From Myxococcales bacterium (lineage in GTDB: Bacteria > Myxococcota > Polyangia > Fen-1088), in the NCBI GenBank assembly GCA_003157315.1, contig PMJE01000463.1, forward strand, positions 1-5,828: DNA of 5,828 nt. Reading direction: 5' to 3'. Below, piece by piece: positions 1 to 5,828 of the stretch. Each line of letters begins with the position of its first letter. The stretch's first letter is position 1. A model generated the notes under the pieces. The model was not told where the DNA came from. It ran no database searches and worked only from the letters and a program-made list of their open reading frames with translations. The position numbers and the translations under genes are program-made.

Positions 1-1041
1 CCGCTCCCATCGGGCCGCCTCCAGGGCGCTCCGCTGCTCCCCGACCTTGACCAGGGTGCGGGCCAGCACATCCCGCTCCTGCTGTGCCTGCTCTTTCTCG
101 TGGCTGGCCGCGTCCTGCTCGCGCCGCAGCCGCTCCAACTCCTCCAAGCGGATGGTCCCTTGCTTCTGCGCGAGCTCGAGGTCGTGCTCGGAAACGGCCA
201 GTGCAGTTTCCAGTTCCTCTACCCAACGGTGGCGCAGGAAAAGCTGTAGCCGAATGGCGTCGGGATCGTAGGCGGTCAGCGTGGCGGGGTCGCGAATAGG
301 GCGGTCCCCCGACTCCACGCCGTCGCGCTGCATGTGCCAGTCAAGCGCGCCCTCGGCCGGATCCCAGCCCGGTTGGCGTTCTTGCAGAATCTTGCGCTCG
401 CCCTGGGCCTGGTTGCGAATGGGGTAAAGACGCACCAGGAAGCGGACGGGAAAAACCCGGCGTTCCGGCACCATGGCCTCGTGCCCGCCGGACGAAACCA
501 GATCCACCTGCGATCTCTTCCAGGCGTTGATGCGCGGCCGGTCGTGACGGCGCGCCGGCTCGCAATAACGGAAGGTTGTGCGCAGGTCGTCTCCCTTGCG
601 GTAATTGTCGTCGGTGGGCGGAAAGGCGAACGCCGCGAAATCGATGGCGTTGTAACCGGCCGCGTGTACCCGCCGGATGGCCCGGCACAGGTCGAGGTGC
701 GGCCACGGGCTCTCGCGAAACTCGTCAGCGTCTTGGTGGATGAACCAGTCACCATCCAATTCCTGCGCCAGCTTCTGCTTGCGCTCCAGGATGCGATTCC
801 AGCTTGACCGTTGGGCGTCTTGCGCGGGAAAGCCCGATTCGTCGGAAAAGCGCTCGATCGCGATCAGGCCCTTGCCGACAAACCGTTGGGCTTCCGCCAC
901 CGTACCGTCGGTGGAAGCGCGATCGATGAGGTACACCGACACACCCTGCTCGATAAGGTGCTGGATGGACAACCCGATGATGTCCTCCTCGTTGTAGGCG
1001 GCCATGATGGCCGTGACCGAGAAGCTGCCTGGCGCGTCCAC
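1..1041 (-). CDS. Family 2 glycosyltransferase with C-terminal coiled coil (3' end beyond window)
   Basis: Seen: 347 codons are open without a stop, read leftward to the window edge. The catalytic domain begins at once with SVTAIMAAYNEEDII (residues 8-22), the first strand and NE motif of GT-A folds. Then come IDRASTDGT (39-47), the nucleotide-sugar site, and WFIHQDADEF (99-108), whose D104-A-D106 is the metal-binding DxD. SSGGHEAMVPERRVFPVRF (184-202) and LYPIRNQAQGERK (205-217) match the acceptor-side region of GT2 proteins as I know them. From about 274 onward the sequence is Glu/Gln/Arg/Leu-rich with heptad character, a coiled coil. Known: such enzymes transfer a sugar from a nucleotide-sugar donor, usually to surface polysaccharide or protein at the cytoplasmic membrane. 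The acceptor here is unknown. The GTG start is chosen because GAGG lies five bases upstream and because the internal ATG at residue 13 would delete the first strand; in-frame upstream sequence is Arg-rich up to a TAA. No signal peptide or membrane segment is seen. The coiled coil may lead to a further domain outside the window. Confidence 0.9.
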   Translation of the reverse strand, partial: MDAPGSFSVTAIMAAYNEEDIIGLSIQHLIEQGVSVYLIDRASTDGTVAEAQRFVGKGLIAIERFSDESGFPAQDAQRSSWNRILERKQKLAQELDGDWFIHQDADEFRESPWPHLDLCRAIRRVHAAGYNAIDFAAFAFPPTDDNYRKGDDLRTTFRYCEPARRHDRPRINAWKRSQVDLVSSGGHEAMVPERRVFPVRFLVRLYPIRNQAQGERKILQERQPGWDPAEGALDWHMQRDGVESGDRPIRDPATLTAYDPDAIRLQLFLRHRWVEELETALAVSEHDLELAQKQGTIRLEELERLRREQDAASHEKEQAQQERDVLARTLVKVGEQRSALEAARWER

Positions 1042-1048
1042 GCGATCC

Positions 1049-1825
1049 TCAGCCCGCGGCCTTCTCGGCCGTCTGCGCCTGAACGTGGAAGAAACAAGCC
1101 TGTTTTTCTCGATGTCCCATCTCGTCTGGGTCTCCCCACCAATCGGGTCTTATATCACTACGCCCCGGTGCCTGCCATTTGCCTGCGGCAAGTCGAAATC
1201 CGTCCGGGTGCGGACAGGCAGCTCTATGGACGAACCGGAGGCGCGCTCTTGGGCTTGTCCGTGACCTTGCCCGCGCTCTTGCCCACAAAGCCGATCTGAC
1301 GGTATTCAGGGTCGGCATCAGGTTCTCGATGGCGGAGTACAGGGAAACGATGCCTTTGCGATGGGCCTCGATGCTCTTGTCGTGAGCCGCGAACTTCTGG
1401 TCTATCTTTCGCTCCAGCTCGTCGACCTGGGCGGCGAGCTGTCGGTTTGTGGCAAGGATGCGCCGGAACCGGACGAACGCCCGCACCACCAGGATACTCA
1501 TTTCCACGGCTCTGGGCGAGTTCAGCACCGAGGCAACCATGAGCGCGCCATGTTCGGTGAAGGCGGTCGGAAGTTTCCGCTTCCCTCCCCACTGCAAACT
1601 TGAAGTCGCAAATTGCGACTTCAAGTTGGCGAACTCTCCGCGGGCGAGCTGGAAGGCGAAGTCGGGTGGAAACCGGCCGGCATTCCGCTTCACCTGCTCG
1701 TTCAGTCTCTTGACGGGCACGCCGTACAAGGCGGCTAGGTCGGAATCGAGGATGACTTTCTGTCCGCGCAGAATGAGGATCGTTTGCTCCACCCGTTCCA
1801 CCGGGACAAGGCTGGTTTCGGTCAC
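1049..1825 (-). CDS. ORF6N-domain DNA-binding protein, frameshifted near its C-terminus
   Basis: Seen: from the GTG the product begins TETSLVPVERVEQTILILRGQ and continues with LDSDLAALYGV (26-36), LNEQVKRN (41-48), RFPPDFAFQL (51-60), a Gly/Lys/Arg segment, AFTEHGALMVASVLNSPRAVE (88-108) and VVRAFVRFR (113-121). This is the ORF6N domain, first described in phage and bacterial proteins related to KilA-N/Bro-N DNA-binding modules. A coiled coil follows (about 127-168). Known homologues of about 180-200 residues usually end soon after an IGF motif. Here YRQIGFVGKSAGK lies in a different frame after codon 170, ending at TAG 1224-1226; adding one base near 1315 would give a 200-residue protein. 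As it stands the frame runs through to TGA 1049-1051, giving 258 residues with an atypical Arg-rich tail. The GTG start has GGGAG seven bases upstream and agrees with family N-termini; an upstream extension to 2011 is open but looks non-coding. The role is unknown: a transcriptional regulator or a phage or mobile-element leftover are both possible. Confidence 0.85.
   Translation of the reverse strand: MTETSLVPVERVEQTILILRGQKVILDSDLAALYGVPVKRLNEQVKRNAGRFPPDFAFQLARGEFANLKSQFATSSLQWGGKRKLPTAFTEHGALMVASVLNSPRAVEMSILVVRAFVRFRRILATNRQLAAQVDELERKIDQKFAAHDKSIEAHRKGIVSLYSAIENLMPTLNTVRSALWARARARSRTSPRARLRFVHRAACPHPDGFRLAAGKWQAPGRSDIRPDWWGDPDEMGHREKQACFFHVQAQTAEKAAG
1149..1178 (-). promoter_or_regulatory. 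Possible sigma70-like promoter for the glycosyltransferase gene
   Basis: On the minus strand TATAAG (1154-1149) is preceded by TG one base away (1157-1156), an extended -10 with five of six consensus bases. ATGGCA (1178-1173) lies 18 bases upstream and matches four of six bases of TTGACA. Transcription would start near 1142, giving a leader of about 100 bases before the GTG at 1041. The site sits in the non-coding gap left after the ancestral ORF6N stop, which suits a promoter. It is an isolated AT-rich patch in GC-rich DNA and could be chance. Confidence 0.35.
1314..1318 (-). other. Inferred single-base frameshift site in the ORF6N gene
   Basis: Minus-strand codon ATG (1318-1316, residue 170) is followed by CC and then GACCCTGAATACCGTCAG, which reads DPEYRQ in the frame leading to IGFVGKSAGK and the TAG at 1224-1226. 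One missing base between ATG and GAC, for example a CCC reduced to CC, joins the two halves into a 200-codon gene. No slippery heptamer is present, so programmed frameshifting is unlikely. A real mutation or an assembly error explains it equally well. Confidence 0.7.
1597..1627. repeat. 31-bp perfect palindrome inside the ORF6N gene
   Basis: The left arm AACTTGAAGTCGCAA (1597-1611) and the right arm TTGCGACTTCAAGTT (1613-1627) are exact reverse complements around the single base A1612. Pairing stops at the flanking bases 1596 and 1628. In the gene frame it covers codons 67-76, encoding NLKSQFATSS. Read in the equivalent frame on the other strand it encodes NLKSQIATSS, because only the central base differs. 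Possible roles are a binding site for a dimeric protein, including the encoded one, or an mRNA hairpin. No T-run follows on either strand, so it does not resemble an intrinsic terminator. Confidence 0.96.
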
Positions 1826-1953
1826 GGTCGGTCTCCCGACGCGGGCGCGTCCTTGTACTGCGTCCAGCCGTTCTGGTCGTGGCATACCCTGTTTTCGGCA
1901 ATAGCGAGAAATAGTTGTGGCACGCTCGCTGGCCCATGCGCGCGGCCGCTCAC
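1822..1953 (-). pseudogene. Possible 3' remnant of an unrecognised gene upstream of the ORF6N gene
   Basis: A minus-strand frame ends with a TGA at 1824-1822 that overlaps the ORF6N GTG as GTGA, the arrangement of translationally coupled genes. Its last part, about from the V at 1953, reads VSGRAHGPASV, then PQLFLAIAENRVCHDQ, then NGWTQYKDAPASGDRP. From the Cys onward almost every third codon position is G or C, which suggests real coding. Further upstream the frame turns into low-complexity Arg/Ser-rich sequence and no convincing start or ribosome binding site is seen. I do not recognise the family. The likeliest reading is the surviving tail of a gene that once preceded the ORF6N gene; chance is the alternative. 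The left boundary is approximate. Confidence 0.3.
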
Positions 1954-2161
1954 GAGAGATTGCCCGCTTGCTCGTCGCCGTCCGAGATCTGGACGCCGTC
2001 GGCAACGGCAATGATCCCCAGCACCTATGACCATGCCCACATTCACCTCTTCACTGCTCCCATTTGCCGCACTTCTGAATATGTCACTGGCACTCCTCTG
2101 AGGCCGCGCACTCCTCTGAGGCCGCAGACGGTTCCTTGCCGGTGGGTTATCCTGGCCGCTC
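1826..2161. other. Divergent intergenic region between the ORF6N gene and recC
   Basis: These 336 bases separate the start of the minus-strand ORF6N gene from the start of recC. They hold the possible gene remnant nearest the ORF6N gene and the 18-bp tandem repeat nearest recC. Several frames are open, but none has a recognisable product with a credible start. I found no clear sigma70 promoter for recC: the nearest AT-rich patch, GAATATGT at 2077-2084, lacks a matching -35. No terminator hairpin with a T-run and no tRNA cloverleaf was seen. Confidence 0.6.
2090..2125. repeat. Two perfect tandem copies of an 18-bp unit upstream of recC
   Basis: GCACTCCTCTGAGGCCGC occurs at 2090-2107 and again, head to tail without a spacer, at 2108-2125. 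Each copy contains the odd palindrome CCTCTGAGG (2095-2103 and 2113-2121), so two identical small dyads lie 18 bases apart on centre. The array ends 36 bases before the recC ATG, within the expected leader or promoter zone. It could be a pair of operators or simply a recent slippage duplication. Confidence 0.95.
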
Positions 2162-5100
2162 ATGATTCGGGTTTGCTGCTCCAACCGCACGGAATCGCTG
2201 TTGCAGGCGTTCGTGCGCAACCTGCAGCGCGAACGGCAGAGCGAAGGTCTATTCGCGCCGGTGCGTGTGGTGGTGCCCAACCGCAATGTGGAAACCTACC
2301 TGCGCCTGGGCCTGGCGCGGGCGTGTGGAATTGCGGCCAATTTGCAGGTCACGTTTCTGCGCAGGCTGCTGGCCCATGTGGCTGAACAGGCGATTCCCAA
2401 CGGCCGCGTGGTGGATGCGCAACAGATCGAGGGTCACCTGCTGGCGCTGTTTCATGACGATGGCCTTCTCGGACAGCCAGCGATGGCGCCGGTACGCGAA
2501 TATATTCTTGCGGGCGGTGAAGCGCGCGACGCGATTGACCGCCGCCGCTGCCAGCTCGCCTTCCGGCTGGGTCCGCTGTTCGAGGAATACGCGGCGTCGC
2601 GAGCCGAAATGGTCAAGACGTGGGAGACAGGCACCAGCCTCGAAGATCGCCTGTTTGCCGCGACCGAAGTCTGGCAGCGCACGCTCTGGCTGGCCATCTT
2701 CGGCCCGACCGGCCGCATCGCCCTTCGCTCGCAAGCCGAGGGCGTGACCTGGTTACGCATCGACGAGCTGCTGGCGCGCGCCGAGGCGCAGGGCAAGCTG
2801 GCGGCGGAAAAGCTGGGGCCGCGCTTGCACCTGTTCGGCGTGTCCTACGCGGCGCCTTCCTACCATCGCATGCTGGCTGCGCTCGGCCGCCACATCGAGG
2901 TGTTTCTCTACACGCTCAACCCCTGCCGCGAATTCTGGGAAGACGTCGAAACAACCTCCGAGGTGCGCCGCCGCGTCGCTAAAACGCCGCAAGCAGACTA
3001 CGCGCTCGACGATCCTTTTGCTCTGCTCTCTCAATCCGAGAATCTCGCTTTGCGACTGTGGGGCCGGCCGGGCCGCGAAAACCTGCGCCTGCTCAGCCAG
3101 CTCGACTGCGACTTCGAGGAACACTTCGCAGCCTCGCCTAACCCCACGCTGCTCGGCCGCTTGCAGAACGACATTCTGGACCGGGTGGCAAGCACCGCGC
3201 CCGACCCAACCCTGCGCGCCGACGACAGTCTGCAAATATTGGCCTGCCCGGGCATTCGCCGCGAGCTAGAGGTAGTGGCGGCCGAGATTTGGGGTTGCCT
3301 GCGCAGCCAGCCCGATCTGCGCTGCAACGACATCGCAGTCATCGTGCCCGAGTCGCGCAAGGACGCCTATCTTTCGCAGGTGGGCGCGGTGTTTGCCGAG
3401 AGCCACGACCTGCCCCACCACGTGGTGGACCTGCCGCTGGCCGGTGGGCACAGATTGGCCGAGGCCGCGCAAATGCTGCTCGACTTGCCGTTCTCGTCGT
3501 TCTCGCGCAAAGAGCTGGTGCCTCTGCTCACCCATCCGTCGCTGATGGCGCGTTTTCCCGAGGAGCGGCCCGCGGACTGGCTGCGTCTGATCGACGAGCT
3601 GGGTATCGTGCGCGGAGCCGAGCAACGCGATCTGGCCGGCAGTTACCTGGATCGCGATCTCTACACCTGGGATCAGGGCCTGCGCCGGCTGGCCCTGGGC
3701 GCGTTCATGCTGGGGGAACGCAGCGGCGAGCAGGCCGCAGTCACTCTCGACGGCAATCAGTACTTGCCCGTCGAGACTGCGCCGGACGAGCGCGCCGGCG
3801 CGCTCAGCTTGGCGATGCTGGTCCGTTCGCTCATCGCCGATGCCCGCTTTGCCGCGGGAATCGACGGCGCTGCTCAACGGCCGCTGCGCGAGTGGTTGGC
3901 CTTCATCCGCGGCATGCTGGCCACCTACTTGCAACCCATCGATGATGCCGAGGAAGGACTGCTCGGCCGCTGCCGGGCAACGCTGGACGATCTCGACGGC
4001 GTGGGGCTGCAGGACTTGCCGGTCAGCTACCGGATGGCGGCCGAGCTGGCGCGCAACGCACTCGCGTCCATCCCCGGCTCGCGCGGCCAATACCTCGCGC
4101 GCGGCGTGACCGTCGCGTCGTTCGTGCCCATGCGGGCGATTCCCTTCCGCGTGGTCTTCGTGCTTGGGTTGAGCCAGGGCGATTTTCCGCGGAGCGCACG
4201 CCGCGGGGATCTGGATTTGCGCGAGGCCCGGCGCGAACCGGGCGACGTCACACCCCGCGAGCAGGATCTCTATATGTTTTTGGAGACGCTGCTGTGTGCG
4301 CGCGACCGGCTGGTGCTTTCCTACCTGGGCCGCGACGAGATCACGGGCGAGGAGCTACCGCCATCGCCGGTGGTGCTCGAGTTGCGCGAGATCCTGTCGA
4401 GCGGCTATCTTGCGGCTGGCGAGGTAGAAAGGCTGTTCGATGGTGCGAAGCCGCCGTTGCGTCGCTACGCCGACCTCGAGCGTCTGGACGCCCTGCCACT
4501 CGCGCGCGCCGAACATGCGGCCCGGGGCTTGGGCGATTCCTTGCGCGCGTCGTTGCCAGCAGGAACAGCCGCTCCGGCTAGCGTCGACGATCTTCGCTTT
4601 TCGCTTTCCCCCGCCGCTTTTTCCGAGGTGGCGGCCCGCTTGTCACTGCCTACGCGCCTGGCAGCCGAGCCGAGCGAAGAAGCCAGCAAGCTGATCGTCA
4701 CTCTCGCGGATCTGCGTCACTTCCTCGAGGATCCTTTGCAGGGCTCGGCGTGCTTTCGCCTGCGCTTGCGTGAAACCCTGGGCGACGACCAGTTGGCCGA
4801 CCGCGAAGATGAGTCCTTTGCTACGAACGCGTTGGAGCGTACGACCCGTTTGCGCGAAGCCATGATCGGCGCTGTCTTGGCGTCGGAATCGGTGCCATCG
4901 ACCGAGGCAGTGGCCGCCCGCTACGACGGAATCTGTCTGCGGGAAGAGCTGGCGGGGCGCGGGCCGGCCGGGCTGTTCCGCGAGGCGGAACGCACGCTTC
5001 ACGCGGACATCTTGAACAAGTGGGCCGAGCAGCTCGGCGGCATTGCGCATGGCGGGCGGTTGCGCGGACAGGTGTTGCACTTTGGCCAGGCATTTGAAGA

Positions 5101-5758
5101 TGAGGACGCACGCGAAATCCTGCCGGCCATCACAATCGAGCTAGGTGCAGAGGGAGCGCAACTTCCGCGGCAGGTAGAATTGCACGGCCGCACCAGCGTT
5201 CTGGTTGAATCCGCGGGCCTGCCGCGCGCCTCGGTCATTTTCACTTGCCGAGCGCGGGACAATGACGAGCAGACCCGGCTCGACAAAGAATCTCTGGCCG
5301 CGTTTTTCGACCACGTAGCGCTGGCAGCGGCCGGACTGTCGCAGGGCCAGGCTGGCCACCGCGGGTTGATCCTGCTCACCCACGGCGCCGGTCAGGAGAT
5401 CGAAGAGTACCGCTTTGCCCATTTGGGCATGGCGCGCGCGCGCGAATATTTGGCGCACTTGGTGCGCGACCTGCTGACTGGGACGCTTGGTCCTTCCGGC
5501 GAGCCCACCGGTCTTCACCCCTATGTCCTGCCCTGCGAGGCCGTGTTCCTCGCCCGGCGCGCAGGGATTTTGGCTGGGGATGAGGCTGCGAGTCTCTGCC
5601 AGCAGTACCGTGAAGGTGGCTCCTATCGCTTCAGCACGCTGAGAGGACCGATCCGGGACCCAGCTACTCGGTGGAATCCGCCGCCAGCGGAAGCGGCTGC
5701 GCGCATGGTCGCCGAGCGCTTCGGCCTCTTCTTTGAATTGGAAACCGGGGCCAAATGA
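2162..5758 (+). CDS. recC: Exodeoxyribonuclease V gamma subunit RecC
   Basis: RecC is the non-catalytic scaffold of RecBCD: it splits the duplex at the fork and reads Chi in the emerging 3' strand during cytoplasmic double-strand break repair. Seen: 1198 residues, longer than the 1122 of E. coli RecC. MIRVCCSNRTESLL at the start parallels MLRVYHSNRLDVL of E. coli, and GIAAN (56-60) is shared. LFGVSYAAPSYHRML (224-238) and IEVFLYTLNPCREFWEDV (245-262) match the ISALPP and FTNPCRYYWGDI region. CPGIRRELEVVAAEIW (residues from about 361) matches the CHSPQREVEVL segment. VTVASFVPMRAIPFRVVFVLGL (649-670) matches LMPMRSIPFKVVCLLGM. PREQDLYMFLETLLCARDRLVLSYLGRD (698-725) follows. The region from about 846 (VTLADLRHFLEDPL) is the nuclease-like C-terminal part. 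No Walker A motif is visible, as expected for the defunct helicase fold. The ATG is the only start in the open frame (an in-frame TGA lies at 2117-2119). A strong Shine-Dalgarno is lacking; GGTGGG lies 15 bases upstream. Its stop overlaps recB. Confidence 0.97.
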   Translation: MIRVCCSNRTESLLQAFVRNLQRERQSEGLFAPVRVVVPNRNVETYLRLGLARACGIAANLQVTFLRRLLAHVAEQAIPNGRVVDAQQIEGHLLALFHDDGLLGQPAMAPVREYILAGGEARDAIDRRRCQLAFRLGPLFEEYAASRAEMVKTWETGTSLEDRLFAATEVWQRTLWLAIFGPTGRIALRSQAEGVTWLRIDELLARAEAQGKLAAEKLGPRLHLFGVSYAAPSYHRMLAALGRHIEVFLYTLNPCREFWEDVETTSEVRRRVAKTPQADYALDDPFALLSQSENLALRLWGRPGRENLRLLSQLDCDFEEHFAASPNPTLLGRLQNDILDRVASTAPDPTLRADDSLQILACPGIRRELEVVAAEIWGCLRSQPDLRCNDIAVIVPESRKDAYLSQVGAVFAESHDLPHHVVDLPLAGGHRLAEAAQMLLDLPFSSFSRKELVPLLTHPSLMARFPEERPADWLRLIDELGIVRGAEQRDLAGSYLDRDLYTWDQGLRRLALGAFMLGERSGEQAAVTLDGNQYLPVETAPDERAGALSLAMLVRSLIADARFAAGIDGAAQRPLREWLAFIRGMLATYLQPIDDAEEGLLGRCRATLDDLDGVGLQDLPVSYRMAAELARNALASIPGSRGQYLARGVTVASFVPMRAIPFRVVFVLGLSQGDFPRSARRGDLDLREARREPGDVTPREQDLYMFLETLLCARDRLVLSYLGRDEITGEELPPSPVVLELREILSSGYLAAGEVERLFDGAKPPLRRYADLERLDALPLARAEHAARGLGDSLRASLPAGTAAPASVDDLRFSLSPAAFSEVAARLSLPTRLAAEPSEEASKLIVTLADLRHFLEDPLQGSACFRLRLRETLGDDQLADREDESFATNALERTTRLREAMIGAVLASESVPSTEAVAARYDGICLREELAGRGPAGLFREAERTLHADILNKWAEQLGGIAHGGRLRGQVLHFGQAFEDEDAREILPAITIELGAEGAQLPRQVELHGRTSVLVESAGLPRASVIFTCRARDNDEQTRLDKESLAAFFDHVALAAAGLSQGQAGHRGLILLTHGAGQEIEEYRFAHLGMARAREYLAHLVRDLLTGTLGPSGEPTGLHPYVLPCEAVFLARRAGILAGDEAASLCQQYREGGSYRFSTLRGPIRDPATRWNPPPAEAAARMVAERFGLFFELETGAK

Positions 5759-5828
5759 GCGCCGTGGTCCGCTATCCTCGACCGCCCGAGCTCAATCAAT
5801 TGGGCACCCGGCATGCCGTGGTCGAGGC
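5755..5828 (+). CDS. recB: Exodeoxyribonuclease V beta subunit RecB, 5' end only
   Basis: RecB is the 3'-5' helicase and sole nuclease subunit of RecBCD. Only 24 codons are inside the window. They begin at an ATG that overlaps the recC TGA in the string ATGA, and end LNQLGTRHAVVE, followed by GC of an Ala codon. RecB and AddA-type proteins carry a segment like this directly before the Walker A motif (EASAGTGKT in RecB), which should follow just past the edge. The assignment rests on that short match and on its position after recC. The overlap implies translational coupling, giving balanced synthesis of the two subunits. The order recC-recB without an intervening ptrA differs from E. coli and is common elsewhere; recD is expected downstream. 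Confidence 0.87.
   Translation, partial: MSAVVRYPRPPELNQLGTRHAVVE

Noticed and set aside
1202..1215. GC-rich hairpin GTCCG-loop-CGGAC just after the ancestral ORF6N stop, considered as a terminator
   Set aside because: The stem is only five base pairs and no T-run follows on the minus strand, so it is too weak to call.
334..1299. Long plus-strand open frames opposite the glycosyltransferase and the ORF6N 3' region
   Set aside because: They are antisense to a gene with clear GT2 motifs; their translations show no recognisable motif and they follow from high GC content.
1310..1320. Programmed ribosomal frameshifting as the explanation of the split ORF6N gene
   Set aside because: The site lacks a slippery heptamer or a rare-codon stop arrangement, and no family precedent is known to me.
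1449..1904. Plus-strand open frame of 151 codons antisense to the ORF6N gene
   Set aside because: It is rich in Arg, Ser and Cys, has no family match I know, and is fully explained as the reverse of the ORF6N coding sequence.
1826..2011. N-terminal extension of the ORF6N protein to an ATG at 2011
   Set aside because: The extra 62 residues are Arg/Ser-rich without family similarity, while the GTG at 1825 has a good ribosome binding site and matches family N-termini.
2041..2161. Sigma70 promoter for recC, for example TTGCCG at 2064-2069
   Set aside because: No acceptable -10 hexamer lies 16-18 bases downstream of any -35-like sequence in this stretch.
3266..4090. Minus-strand open frame of 274 codons inside recC
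   Set aside because: It is antisense to conserved RecC segments, and its Gln/Arg/His-rich translation is typical of shadow frames in GC-rich genes.

Overview
The window is GC-rich chromosomal DNA, probably from a Gram-negative bacterium: it holds the start of a recC-recB cluster, and RecBCD is mainly a proteobacterial and deltaproteobacterial system. The RecC and RecB sequences diverge from the Escherichia coli proteins, and an ORF6N protein and an envelope-type glycosyltransferase lie next door. A deltaproteobacterium, myxobacterium or related uncultured lineage would fit, but this is inference. No rRNA, tRNA, CRISPR array or transposase is visible.

Left part, minus strand (1 to about 2010). 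A family 2 glycosyltransferase gene starts at 1041 and runs off the left edge. Its catalytic domain is followed by a long coiled-coil tail. Upstream of it, also on the minus strand, is an ORF6N-domain gene starting with GTG at 1825. Its 3' end is frameshifted: the normal ending of the protein is readable in another frame up to a TAG at 1224-1226, while the frame as it stands runs on to a TGA at 1049-1051, seven bases before the glycosyltransferase start. The ORF6N gene carries a perfect palindrome with 15-bp arms. Its GTG overlaps the stop of a short upstream reading frame that looks like the tail of a lost or truncated gene.

Middle (1826 to 2161). This is the divergent intergenic stretch between the ORF6N gene and recC. 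It contains the possible gene remnant and, close to recC, a perfect tandem duplication of an 18-bp unit. Each unit contains the small palindrome CCTCTGAGG.

Right part, plus strand (2162 to 5828). A complete recC of 1198 codons is followed, with an ATGA overlap, by the first 24 codons of recB. The two products would form the RecC scaffold and Chi-reading subunit and the RecB helicase-nuclease of the RecBCD double-strand break repair enzyme. A recD gene would be expected beyond the window. The minus-strand genes have no evident functional link to recombination.

The most unusual items are the palindrome inside the ORF6N gene, whose two strands encode nearly the same peptide, the frameshift of that gene, and the tandem repeat in front of recC. 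I see no convincing new multi-gene system.
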